DNA from: QQUD01 sp039029915 | GTDB taxonomy: Bacteria > Chloroflexota > Anaerolineae > Promineifilales > Promineifilaceae | NCBI GenBank assembly: GCA_039029915.1 | Contig: JBCCFD010000103.1 | Span: forward strand, 1 to 19,432 | DNA length: 19,432 nt | Reading direction: 5' to 3' | Shown: in pieces, positions 1 to 7,544 of the stretch | How positions within the stretch are numbered: the first letter of the stretch is position 1 | Layout of the letters: every line of letters starts with the position of its first letter | The notes under the pieces: generated by a model | The model's input: the letters and a program-made list of their open reading frames with translations, nothing else | Told to the model about the DNA's origin: nothing | Database searches by the model: none | Translations under genes and position numbers: made by a program

Positions 1-1740
1 AAGCAGTGGTGCAAATCCGTTGAGTGGGTCTGGGCAATTGCTGTGACCATTGTTGTAAGCATTGCTTAGCCCATTGATGGTGTGAACAGCAGGTGTACCT
101 GTACGGACAGGATCAATTTGGCTAATCGCATTGGGACTAATACTGCTACAAGGACCTGCTGCAAAATCATCGACTAAGTTACGCTGTCCACTGAAAGCCC
201 CAGCGCCCGCAACGCCGCAATCTGATACACTGCTCGCCGTAATGATGCTATTGTGCATTTGAACGTTAGACTCGGTGAAGATACCGCCTCCGTTCAGTGA
301 AATATTGCCGTACATGGTCACATTCGCAACGCGTGCCACCGCCCCTTCATGGTAAATGGCACCGCCAAAACTTAGCGCATCATTGCCTGAATAGGTACTG
401 TTCACGGTGATAAAATCACCGGTTGAATTGTTAAAAATGGCACCACCTCTAAAATTGCCCACGTTATCAAGCAGCGCTGACCGATCGATAGCTAGATTGC
501 CGTCATTGCTATTGTATACAGCCCCACCTTCCCACGCTGAGCCATTTTTAATGGTGGTTTCTTCAATGGTTAGGCTGAGCTCGTTGTAGATTGCACCGCC
601 ATAGAATACGGCCGTATTGCTACTAAAAAGGGTTGTGTCATCACCAAATGAACCAATCTTAACATCACTATTCCCCATCAAGTAGAGTGCCCCACCCCAG
701 CGTTCAGCGTGATTACCCACAAATGATGATCCATAAAAACCGAACTCTGAATTAGCGGAAAAATTGTAGACCGCGCCACCAAAATTTTCGGCCGTGTTGC
801 TATTAAAATCCATTTGGTAAAAAATAACATTATCATCGCCATCAGTGGTGTTAAATACGCCACCACCGTCATGACCGGCCGTATTGGTTTGAATCGTGCT
901 TCGTTCTAGGAAGAGATCGCCTTGCACATTCATGATTCCGCCACCTGATACAAGCGCCACTGAATCATAGATACCCCCACTCAGGAAGCTGACCTCGCCC
1001 ATCATATTGTAGATAGCGCCCCCATTTTCGGCGGTGCTCCTGTAAATATAACTCTCAGCAAAACTGGTATCTCCATACTCCGTATTAAACAGCGTACCCC
1101 CAAACGTTTTGGCTTCACTGTCTACAAATATAGCCGATCGAATAGAGGCATCTCCCTCATTAAAAATGGCCCCACCTTCTTGAGTCAAAGCTTTACTGTC
1201 GTAAAAATTGCTAAAGGTTATGGTCATAAAGCCTTCAATGTCGTTATAAATAGCCCCACCTTGGTCAGCGATGTTATCGAAAAATTCAACGTTATCTATG
1301 GTTAAAAAGCCCGCATTAAAAATCGACCCGCCAACAGAACTTTCGCCATTGACCAGAAACATGTTTTGGAGGGTGACATTTTTACCAGAACCGATTTCAA
1401 AATGTTTTCCATTTCCGTTGGCATCAACCCGCCCCCCATCGATTGTGATGTTTTTATTGATGATAAGGGTATGCTCGTTAAAAGTACCTACCGCATGAAT
1501 CGTATCTCCATTTGAGGCTTGGCTGATGGCGTGGGCCAGCGTGCGGCAAGGTGGTGCTTGAATGCCCACCCAAATCGTTTGCAGGCAGTCGTTTGGGCCA
1601 CCTGCCCAAGCATCAATACCCGCTGTTGCATCAACAAATAGAGCATCGGCCGCCAAAACGGGCTGAGCAGTTGAAAATAGAAAACCGACCAAAAATAATG
1701 CAATAAAAAATGAAACTCGCTTCTGTAAGAACAAGAACAT
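1..1740 (-). CDS. Secreted polymorphic beta-helix repeat protein (Pmp-like), 3' end off window
   Basis: Reading the complement strand from an ATG at 1740-1738 gives 580 uninterrupted codons to the left edge, so the C-terminus is missing. Residues 1-30 form a signal peptide (KR near the N-terminus, a hydrophobic core, an Ala-x-Ala-like cleavage site ending PVLA). The rest carries about 14 repeats of the type GG-A-I-Y/F-N, preceded by short N/S-T-A stretches (for example NFGGAVYN, FYGGAIYN, NGGAIYN), spaced roughly 25-35 residues. This is the signature of right-handed parallel beta-helix and polymorphic outer-membrane-type repeats. The visible end (NCPDPLNGF) resembles the start of the conserved tail of choice-of-anchor Q proteins, but that is an inference from a partial tail. 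The start has a good Shine-Dalgarno, AGGAG, 9 bases upstream (about 1750-1754). Likely role: exported surface or extracellular structural/adhesive protein; substrate unknown. One ACGGCCGT lies inside (608), read as Thr-Ala-Val. Confidence 0.88.
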   Translation of the reverse strand, partial: MFLFLQKRVSFFIALFLVGFLFSTAQPVLAADALFVDATAGIDAWAGGPNDCLQTIWVGIQAPPCRTLAHAISQASNGDTIHAVGTFNEHTLIINKNITIDGGRVDANGNGKHFEIGSGKNVTLQNMFLVNGESSVGGSIFNAGFLTIDNVEFFDNIADQGGAIYNDIEGFMTITFSNFYDSKALTQEGGAIFNEGDASIRSAIFVDSEAKTFGGTLFNTEYGDTSFAESYIYRSTAENGGAIYNMMGEVSFLSGGIYDSVALVSGGGIMNVQGDLFLERSTIQTNTAGHDGGGVFNTTDGDDNVIFYQMDFNSNTAENFGGAVYNFSANSEFGFYGSSFVGNHAERWGGALYLMGNSDVKIGSFGDDTTLFSSNTAVFYGGAIYNELSLTIEETTIKNGSAWEGGAVYNSNDGNLAIDRSALLDNVGNFRGGAIFNNSTGDFITVNSTYSGNDALSFGGAIYHEGAVARVANVTMYGNISLNGGGIFTESNVQMHNSIITASSVSDCGVAGAGAFSGQRNLVDDFAAGPCSSISPNAISQIDPVRTGTPAVHTINGLSNAYNNGHSNCPDPLNGFAPLL

Positions 1741-1926
1741 CTAATTTGACTCCTGCGTAAATTGTTAGGGGTGTATTTCGAACAACAACATTCTTTGGCA
1801 AATTTAGAAACACACAGATTGATAAATATGAGGACAGTTTACGGCCGTATCGATCATAAACCGATCAAGAAAACGCATAGCTTCTAGTATTAAAATTGGC
1901 ACCTTCAACACACACAAATCTGGCTC

Positions 1927-1955
1927 TTGTGGTTGGTCCACCTTATTGATATATT
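1927..1955 (+). promoter_or_regulatory. Putative sigma-70 promoter for the dehydrogenase gene
   Basis: TTGTGG (1927-1932), a 17-base spacer and TATATT (1950-1955) resemble -35 and -10 boxes (3/6 and 5/6 to consensus). Transcription would begin near 1962, placing the 1978-2030 inverted repeat in the 5' leader. Supported by pattern only. Confidence 0.4.
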
Positions 1956-1977
1956 TACCGAAAAGCTAGAGGTCTGA

Positions 1978-2030
1978 GCTAGCGCTAGAGGGAACAGCAA
2001 CCCATTCAATTACCACCCTCTAGCTCTAGC
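1978..2030 (+). repeat. Inverted repeat in leader of dehydrogenase gene
   Basis: GCTAGCGCTAGAGGG (1978-1992) and CCCTCTAGCTCTAGC (2016-2030) are complementary at 14 of 15 positions around a 23-base loop. A further partial copy GCTAGAGG lies at 1965-1972. The second arm ends about 8 bases before the AGGAGG ribosome binding site, so a folded RNA hairpin or a dimeric operator could control this gene. No known riboswitch class was recognised. Confidence 0.55.
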
Positions 2031-2049
2031 TTCCACAGGAGGAGTATCC

Positions 2050-4494
2050 ATGAGCAAGACAATCCCTACTCACTCGCAGGTTGTCATTATTGGAGGGGGG
2101 ATCATCGGCTGTTCCATCGCCTACCACCTCACCAAAGTCGGTATCACTGACGTCACCCTGCTTGAGCGAAAAACATTAACATCAGGCACCACCTGGCACG
2201 CTGCCGGTTTGGTGGGTCAGCTTCGCGCCACCCAAAACATGACCAAGCTGGCTCAATACACTTCAAATCTCTTGGCGAGTTTGGAGGAAGAGACGGGGCA
2301 AGCCACTGGCTTTATTCAAAACGGTTCGATTTCTGTCGCCAGCAACCAAGAGCGTTTTGAGGAGTTAAAGCGCGGGGCCTCGATGGCCAAAGTATTTGGC
2401 CTTGAGGTGGAAGTCATTACCCCGGCCGAAGCGGCCGCGTATTGGCCGCTGATGAATGCGTCTGATATTGTGGGCGCGGTTTGGTTGCCGGGAGATGGCC
2501 GTACCAACCCCGCAGATACGACCCAAGCGTTTGCGAAAGGGGCTAAGATGGCGGGCGCCCAAATTTTCGAAGGCATCAGAGTAACCAATGTGCATCAGAA
2601 AAACGGCCGTGTGACTGGGGTCTCCACCGACCAAGGCGACATCTCCTGCGACGTCGTGGTTAACTGTGCCGGCATGTGGGCGCGAGAGGTTGGCAGATGG
2701 GCCGGGGTTAACGTGCCGCTTCATGCTGCTGAGCATTTCTATATCATTACCGAACCAATCGAAGGGCTTCAAAAAGACCTCCCCACCCTGCGCGACCCGG
2801 GTGGCTACACCTACTACCGTGAAGAAGTGGGCGCCATTTTAGCCGGTTTCTTTGAACCCAACGCCAAGCCTTGGGGCATGAAGGGCATTCCTGATAATGC
2901 TGAATATATCCGTCTAGCCGAAGATTGGGATCACTTAGAACCAGCGCTCAACGCGATGGTACACCGCATGCCCGTCACCGAAACGGCTGGCATCCACACC
3001 TTCTTCAACGGCCCTGAAGCCTTCACGCCAGATGACGCTTACCATCTCGGCGAAGCGCCCGAACTCAAAGGATTCTATATTGCGGCAGGGTTTAACTCTA
3101 TCGGCATCCAATCGTCCGGTGGGGCGGGCAAGGTGCTGGCCGATTGGATCAAAAATGGGTATCCACCAATGGATTTATGGGATGTGGATATTCGGCGCAA
3201 TATGCCGTTCCAAAACAACAGTCGCTATCTGCATGACCGCACGACCGAAGGGCTTGGCCTGCTGTACGACATGCACTGGCCGTTTAAACAGTTTAAAACG
3301 AGCCGCTACGTGCGCAAGTCACCCTTTTTTGACCGCATGAAGGAGCAAAACGCCTGCTTCGGCACCGCTGCTGGCTGGGACCGGCCGAATTGGTTTGCTC
3401 CTGAAGGCGTTAAACCAGAGTATGAATATTCATACGGTCGCCAAAACTGGTTTGACTACTCAGCCGAAGAACACCACGCCGTGCGCAACAACGTCGGCGT
3501 CTTTGACCAAACCTCTTTCCTCAACTTCCGCATGCAGGGGAAGGATGCTGTTCACGTCTTAAATCGCATTTGCGGCAACCAAATTGATATGCCCGTGGGG
3601 GATGTCAAATACACCCAAATCCTAAATGAGCGGGGCGGCATTGAGTCGGATGTGACGGTGGCGCGATATGCAGAAGATGATTTTATGGTCATCGATGCCT
3701 ACGCTTACCAAACCAGAACGTTCCACAACCTGCGTCAGGCCATTCGAGACGGCGAGCACGCGTTCCTCACCGACATGACGTCCGCTTACGCTATGCTGGG
3801 CGTGATGGGGCCAAATTCTCGGGCCCTGCTCAGTAAGCTAACCACCGCTGATCTTTCGAATGAGGCGTTTCCCTTTGGCTCCACTCAAAAGATTGAGCTT
3901 GGTTACGCTTATGCCCAAGCCACCCGCATGACCTACGTTGGCGAGCTGGGCTGGGAGCTACTCATCCCCACTGACTTTGCCCTACACGCCTATGATCTGC
4001 TGGTTGAAGCAGGTGCTGAGTTTGACCTCAAGCATTGCGGTATGCACGCTATGAACTCGCTCCGCATCGAGAAAGGGTACCGCCACATGGGGCACGACAT
4101 CTCCGATGAGGATACGCCCGTAGAAGCGGGGCTGAGCTTTGCAGTGAAGCTAGATAAAGAAGCGCTTGTTGGCCGCGATATTCTGATGAAGCAGAAGAAA
4201 GAGGGTGTTAAAAAGCGGCTGGTGATGTTTGCCTTAGAAGACGATCAACCGATGCTTTATCATAACGAACCCATCTGGCGCGACAATGAGATCGTGGGGT
4301 ATTTAACCTCCGGCATGTTTGGCCACACCATTGGATCATCCATTGGCATGGGTTACGTCAGCCATCCTGAAAAAGTAACAACGGACTGGATTAAGAGCGG
4401 CACCTATGAAATTGAGGTCGCTACGGAGCGATTTGCAGCACGGGTCAGTTTACGGCCGTTTTATGATCCGAAGTCATTACGTGTGAGAATGTAG
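2050..4494 (+). CDS. Dimethylglycine/sarcosine dehydrogenase-like FAD oxidoreductase with GcvT domain
   Basis: This 814-residue protein has the two-part architecture of dimethylglycine and sarcosine dehydrogenases. The N-terminal half is a DAO-type flavoprotein: dinucleotide-binding GGGIIG at residues 15-20, acidic residue E39 at the end of strand 2, and TTWHAAGL, whose H50 matches the histidine that carries covalent FAD in the mitochondrial enzymes. From about residue 458 it is an aminomethyltransferase (GcvT) fold, with VRNNVGVFDQTSF and GELGWEL (from residue 631), and from about 705 a GcvT C-terminal barrel. Known family role: oxidative N-demethylation of methylated glycines, passing the one-carbon unit to tetrahydrofolate. 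The exact substrate cannot be read from sequence. It starts after a strong CAGGAGGAG site and appears monocistronic, followed by a palindrome. It contains two ACGGCCGT copies (2603, 4452) and is more GC-rich than the two small genes that follow. Confidence 0.9.
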   Translation: MSKTIPTHSQVVIIGGGIIGCSIAYHLTKVGITDVTLLERKTLTSGTTWHAAGLVGQLRATQNMTKLAQYTSNLLASLEEETGQATGFIQNGSISVASNQERFEELKRGASMAKVFGLEVEVITPAEAAAYWPLMNASDIVGAVWLPGDGRTNPADTTQAFAKGAKMAGAQIFEGIRVTNVHQKNGRVTGVSTDQGDISCDVVVNCAGMWAREVGRWAGVNVPLHAAEHFYIITEPIEGLQKDLPTLRDPGGYTYYREEVGAILAGFFEPNAKPWGMKGIPDNAEYIRLAEDWDHLEPALNAMVHRMPVTETAGIHTFFNGPEAFTPDDAYHLGEAPELKGFYIAAGFNSIGIQSSGGAGKVLADWIKNGYPPMDLWDVDIRRNMPFQNNSRYLHDRTTEGLGLLYDMHWPFKQFKTSRYVRKSPFFDRMKEQNACFGTAAGWDRPNWFAPEGVKPEYEYSYGRQNWFDYSAEEHHAVRNNVGVFDQTSFLNFRMQGKDAVHVLNRICGNQIDMPVGDVKYTQILNERGGIESDVTVARYAEDDFMVIDAYAYQTRTFHNLRQAIRDGEHAFLTDMTSAYAMLGVMGPNSRALLSKLTTADLSNEAFPFGSTQKIELGYAYAQATRMTYVGELGWELLIPTDFALHAYDLLVEAGAEFDLKHCGMHAMNSLRIEKGYRHMGHDISDEDTPVEAGLSFAVKLDKEALVGRDILMKQKKEGVKKRLVMFALEDDQPMLYHNEPIWRDNEIVGYLTSGMFGHTIGSSIGMGYVSHPEKVTTDWIKSGTYEIEVATERFAARVSLRPFYDPKSLRVRM

Positions 4495-4501
4495 TCACCT
4501 A

Positions 4502-4534
4502 AGGCCTGACGGGTTTTGAAAACCCGTCAGGCCT
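4502..4534. repeat. 33-bp near-perfect palindrome (REP-like or terminator)
   Basis: AGGCCTGACGGGTTTT (4502-4517) and AAAACCCGTCAGGCCT (4519-4534) are perfect complements around a single base. In RNA this would form a GC-rich stem capped by a T/A-rich loop. There is no following T-tract, so it is an atypical intrinsic terminator, though it could act as one for the dehydrogenase gene. It ends 9 bases before the ATG of the next gene. Dispersed REP-like elements have this form; whether other copies exist cannot be seen here. Confidence 0.8.
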
Positions 4535-4543
4535 ATATGCAAC

Positions 4544-4945
4544 ATGCAGATCATCTCCCAACTCAAAGACCAACATATCGAACAGCTTTGGCGCTTGTTT
4601 AAGCAGGAGTGGTGGACAAACGGCCGTTCTATTCAAGAGACGCAAGCTGTTGTAGTCGGTTCTCAAACCTGTGCCGGCCTCGTTAATGCAGACAAGCTGA
4701 TACGCTTTACGCAAGTGCTCACCGATTACACGATAAAAGCGTTCGTTTTTGATATCATTGTGGATAAAGCACATCGAGGGCAATCATCAGGCAAAAAACT
4801 AATGGGCCTGGGGCTCAATCATGAAGCCCTAAGAAATGTCAAGCATTTTGAACTTTACTGCTTACTCGAAATGGTTCCTTTTTACAAAAAGTTTGAATTT
4901 TCTACAGACTTTGGGGGCATCCACCTTATGCGCAAGATTCAATGA
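4544..4945 (+). CDS. Small GNAT-family N-acetyltransferase
   Basis: 133 residues. The centre shows the GNAT acetyl-CoA-binding motif A: a beta strand (VFDIIVD) followed by KAHRGQSSGKKLM, which fits the R/Q-x-x-G-x-G/A pattern loosely. The late segment PFYKKFEF matches the usual motif B tail (fYek.GF). The substrate is unknown. No convincing Shine-Dalgarno precedes the ATG: the 33-bp palindrome 4502-4534 almost abuts it, so initiation may be weak, leaderless, or the transcript may come from upstream. The stop codon overlaps the ATG of the next gene (ATGA), suggesting translational coupling. It contains one ACGGCCGT (4620), read as Asn-Gly-Arg. Confidence 0.75.
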   Translation: MQIISQLKDQHIEQLWRLFKQEWWTNGRSIQETQAVVVGSQTCAGLVNADKLIRFTQVLTDYTIKAFVFDIIVDKAHRGQSSGKKLMGLGLNHEALRNVKHFELYCLLEMVPFYKKFEFSTDFGGIHLMRKIQ

Positions 4946-5406
4946 AAAAGCTTCTGCTCATTGGGTTAGGTTTGTTGCTGCTTTGTTCAATAAGCTCTAT
5001 TTTCCTATATCGCTTTTTTACCATTGGCGATGTTGAAAGATATTCTGGCGTGAACATCCCAACAAGAGCCCTAGTTCCAACGATGACCCATTCTGGTGAA
5101 ACTTTTCAGATTATTGAAACCAAAATCCCCCTACAAAATAGAGAAAAATTTATATTAGAGTATAGTTTTGTGCAGGTGCCATTTGAAGATCCCCGAATTC
5201 AACAGCATAGTCGATTTTTCGAGCGGATGTTTGATGGTCGAGAAAATTTCATTGATCCTGATTTTTATCTTCACATAGTTTGTAACGACAGTAGAAATTG
5301 GACGTTTCTTTTAAATAATCAATCTGGACAACTTTGGGTTATTGATCGATTTCCTGATTTTGCAGGTGATAGTTCCCCATGCCCTGCTGATGCGGTTGAC
5401 ATTTAA
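4942..5406 (+). CDS. Hypothetical membrane-anchored protein
   Basis: 154 residues, family not recognised. Residues 4-26 are strongly hydrophobic after MKK, giving one N-terminal transmembrane anchor or uncleaved signal. The Cys at position 15 lacks the small residue expected before a lipobox cysteine, so a lipoprotein is less likely. The remainder (about 125 residues) would be extracytoplasmic, with two cysteines (C114, C147) that could form a disulfide, and a hydrophobic LWVIDRFPDF near the end. The ATG overlaps the TGA of the preceding acetyltransferase gene by 4 bases, so the two are probably co-translated. The gene is visibly more AT-rich than its large neighbours and contains no ACGGCCGT, which may indicate recent acquisition or low constraint. 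Confidence 0.7.
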   Translation: MKKLLLIGLGLLLLCSISSIFLYRFFTIGDVERYSGVNIPTRALVPTMTHSGETFQIIETKIPLQNREKFILEYSFVQVPFEDPRIQQHSRFFERMFDGRENFIDPDFYLHIVCNDSRNWTFLLNNQSGQLWVIDRFPDFAGDSSPCPADAVDI

Positions 5407-5454
5407 TCCGCTGAGTAAAATTATTCACGAAAATTACCCTATCTAGGAGGTAGT

Positions 5455-6558
5455 ATGTCCCAAAAACCTAATAAACCTTGGCAAAAAGACCCCGCCCCCT
5501 TTATCGATCACGGTGAAAGCTTAGAAACAAAGCCTGAATTACTCACCGACTTTATCACCCCAAATGATAAGTTTTTTGTGTGCAATGAAACGTATACACC
5601 TTCTATCGATTTAACGGGCTACACGCTAAAGATTGGCGGTGATGCCGTTAACCAACCTCTTGAATTAAGCTATGAGGCCGTTCTCAAGTTACCAAGCCAC
5701 ACCGTCATCTCTTATCTAGAATGCGCCGGAAATCTGCGCGATTTTTATGAAACGGTTTTGAATGGAGAGCTACCAGATGATGAAGAGTTTGGCTCATTGC
5801 GCTGGGGAACTGGGGCGGTTGGCAATGCGGTTTGGACAGGTGTTTCCATTAGAACAGTTCTAGAAATGGCGGGACTTAAACCAGAAGTGGTCATGGTGAA
5901 TGCCAAGGGGTTAGATGCGGATTCTGCTGAAGGGGGCGTAAGCCGACCCATGCCGATTGAAAAGGCACTCGACCCAGATACGATTTTGGCTTATCACATG
6001 AACGGGGAAAAGCTACCACCAGATCACGGCTATCCGTTCCGGCTGATTGTGCCGGGCTGGATTGGCACCAACAGCGTGAAGTGGGTTGGTGAAATCGTGG
6101 CCTCAACGGCCGAAATTAAAGTACGGCGCAACACGGAGCATTATGTGTTTATTGGCCCCGAATGGGAGCCAGATGGAGAGGTACTAGGCGAGCTGATCAC
6201 AACCCAAAATATCAAGAGCACGCTGGCCTTAGGATGGCAGGCGGAATTGACGGCAGGCAAGCAGATTGTAAAGGGAAACGGCCGTTCGCCTCACGCGCCC
6301 ATTACCAAAGTCGAATGGTCTGATGACGGTGGCCAAACGTGGCAAGAAGCGCGCCTTATTCCGCCTCTTATGAAATATGCTTGGGCACTGTTTGAGTTTG
6401 AGTGGGACCCTAAACCGGGCAATCACACGCTAATGACCCGCGCTACTGATGAAGCTGGGAATACACAACCGATGGCGCATCCTTTCAATTTAGAAGGGTA
6501 TCTGTTTAATATGGTTTTTCCCCATCCCGTTACCGTCAAATCAAGGAAACACCCGTAG
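5455..6558 (+). CDS. Sulfite-oxidase-fold molybdopterin-dependent oxidoreductase
   Basis: 367 residues with the two-domain sulfite oxidase layout. The molybdopterin-binding domain (about 30-230) contains YLECAGN, with C90 in the position of the cysteine that ligates molybdenum, then W-G-x-GAVGNAVWTGV and PFRLIVPGWIGTNSVKWV, all typical of the family. From about residue 252 follows an immunoglobulin-like dimerisation domain (APITKVEWSDDGGQTW). There is no signal peptide or twin-arginine motif, so it should be cytoplasmic, unlike many bacterial relatives. Where sulfite oxidases usually have FF-x-R-N-H near the start of the domain, this protein has FFVCNE (C43, N44, E45), so the sulfite-binding arginine may be absent and the substrate may differ; this rests on remembered alignment. 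A strong AGGAGG precedes the ATG. It converges on the nucleotidyltransferase gene with a 7-bp gap. Confidence 0.88.
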   Translation: MSQKPNKPWQKDPAPFIDHGESLETKPELLTDFITPNDKFFVCNETYTPSIDLTGYTLKIGGDAVNQPLELSYEAVLKLPSHTVISYLECAGNLRDFYETVLNGELPDDEEFGSLRWGTGAVGNAVWTGVSIRTVLEMAGLKPEVVMVNAKGLDADSAEGGVSRPMPIEKALDPDTILAYHMNGEKLPPDHGYPFRLIVPGWIGTNSVKWVGEIVASTAEIKVRRNTEHYVFIGPEWEPDGEVLGELITTQNIKSTLALGWQAELTAGKQIVKGNGRSPHAPITKVEWSDDGGQTWQEARLIPPLMKYAWALFEFEWDPKPGNHTLMTRATDEAGNTQPMAHPFNLEGYLFNMVFPHPVTVKSRKHP

Positions 6559-6565
6559 CTCTATA

Positions 6566-7342
6566 TCAAGCATAGCGTTCAACGAGGGCTTTAACGGCCG
6601 TTTCAAACTTCGTATCGAACATCACGTCCAAATGTTGTTTTTGCACAATTAAATCACGCGCCGCTACGTAAGCAGACAGCAGTTGCTTAAGATGCTGTTT
6701 TGTCGTGGGGGCTTTTTGGTTAAACGAAGCCAGCAGCAACCCGTTCCGTTCAGCAGACCCTTCGGGCAGTTGGTCAAGCAGTGGCGGCAAGCTGCTGTGC
6801 ATCAGCTCCAAATAAATCGGAAATGGTTTATCTGATTCGCCACGCAGCACCAGCCGAAAAATATCCCAGAACATCACCCAGAACCGATCGTCAATCGCTA
6901 CTAGCTGCTCCCGATCAATACGCGGCAGAAGATGTGCCATCTGGGCGCAGCTAGCTTGGTACTGCTCAACCCAGCCGTCGCTGTCTTTTAAAATTCGTAA
7001 ATCTCGATCCCACGGGTTTGGCGTCATCTCAGCCTGCAGCTCGTAGCGGAAATCAACTTTAGTCCCGTTGCTGTAGAGAGCGACGTGGAAAAACGGCCGT
7101 ATGTGGCTGCCATCAAACGACTTTGCGGGCACATATGGGGTGATAGAGCGCACAAACTCACGCCGCTTCGCCCAAGCATCTTCCCGCTGATAGCCAGCTC
7201 GAAAAACGAGGGCCACGTCCATATCTGAGTAAGCATCTTCTTGACGTTTTCCGTACGAGCCAGACATAAAACAGGCCAAAATATGCATTTCGGCCATCAC
7301 ACGCTGCTGCAAGCGCACCAAAAGTCGATCTTGCTCAAACAT
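6566..7342 (-). CDS. Nucleotidyltransferase-fold protein
   Basis: 258 residues. The N-terminal domain carries the nucleotidyltransferase signature: MSGSYGKRQEDAYSDMD, with Gly-Ser at 28-29 and the metal-binding pair D40 and D42, and a third acidic residue D97 in KVDFRYE. The C-terminal half is helical and Trp/Leu-rich, as in aminoglycoside and lincosamide adenylyltransferases and related housekeeping proteins. The natural substrate cannot be inferred, and a drug-resistance role should not be assumed. Its start has AAGGAG six bases upstream. The 5' leader contains a perfect 9-bp inverted repeat directly before this site (7357-7392), suggesting regulated expression. It contains two ACGGCCGT copies (6594, 7093). 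Confidence 0.82.
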   Translation of the reverse strand: MFEQDRLLVRLQQRVMAEMHILACFMSGSYGKRQEDAYSDMDVALVFRAGYQREDAWAKRREFVRSITPYVPAKSFDGSHIRPFFHVALYSNGTKVDFRYELQAEMTPNPWDRDLRILKDSDGWVEQYQASCAQMAHLLPRIDREQLVAIDDRFWVMFWDIFRLVLRGESDKPFPIYLELMHSSLPPLLDQLPEGSAERNGLLLASFNQKAPTTKQHLKQLLSAYVAARDLIVQKQHLDVMFDTKFETAVKALVERYA

Positions 7343-7356
7343 GAATACTCCTTAGG

Positions 7357-7392
7357 GCTCATCCATTTATAAGTATGGTATTGTGGATGAGC
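7357..7392 (-). promoter_or_regulatory. Perfect inverted repeat before the nucleotidyltransferase gene
   Basis: GCTCATCCA (7357-7365) and TGGATGAGC (7384-7392) are exact complements separated by 18 bases. The spacer holds TTATAA on the coding strand, which could be a -10 box. The element ends next to the AAGGAG ribosome binding site, so it fits either an operator for a dimeric repressor over the promoter or a leader hairpin. Which of the two is not decidable from sequence. Confidence 0.6.
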
Positions 7393-7396
7393 TTCC

Positions 7397-7444
7397 AGGG
7401 TGCGTTGCGCCGTTCATGTCCAGAGTTATTTTTGAACGCACCCT
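7397..7444. repeat. 10-bp inverted repeat between rpsT terminator and next gene
   Basis: AGGGTGCGTT (7397-7406) and AACGCACCCT (7435-7444) are perfect complements around a 28-base loop. It lies downstream of the rpsT terminator and upstream of the nucleotidyltransferase leader repeat. It could be a backup terminator stem or an operator; there is no T-tract. Confidence 0.5.
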
Positions 7445-7478
7445 TAGGTCACAAAAACAAGTAGATTAGGGTGAAACC

Positions 7479-7507
7479 AAAAAAAACATAGCCCCTTTGG
7501 AGCTATG
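7479..7507 (-). terminator. Rho-independent terminator of rpsT
   Basis: On the minus strand the stem CATAGCTCC pairs with GGGGCTATG (one G-U) across an AAA loop and is followed directly by eight T residues. It begins 37 bases past the rpsT stop codon. Classic intrinsic terminator. Confidence 0.92.
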
Positions 7508-7544
7508 CTTTCTATTTATCATGATAATAGGTTACAAAAAAAGT

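Larger units (their letters stand above)
1741..2049. other. Divergent intergenic region with leader inverted repeat
   Basis: This 309-bp gap separates two divergently transcribed genes and holds no credible gene. It contains the beta-helix gene's ribosome binding site, one ACGGCCGT (1841-1848), a promoter candidate for the dehydrogenase (1927-1955) and an inverted repeat just before that gene's ribosome binding site (1978-2030). No tRNA or known riboswitch pattern was recognised. Confidence 0.7.

Noticed and set aside
2430..2439. GCGGCCGC-like sequence in the dehydrogenase gene
   Set aside because: Differs from ACGGCCGT at both ends and is a single occurrence in an Ala-rich segment; not counted as a copy.
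2365..2772. 135-codon minus-strand frame inside the dehydrogenase gene
   Set aside because: Shadow of the strongly supported flavoenzyme reading frame; no family resemblance.
4499..4783. 94-codon minus-strand frame opposite the small acetyltransferase
   Set aside because: Antisense to a motif-bearing gene and passes through the palindrome at its end.
6566..7342. Antibiotic-resistance nucleotidyltransferase
   Set aside because: Only the general nucleotidyltransferase signature is visible; nothing in sequence or context supports a specific drug substrate.
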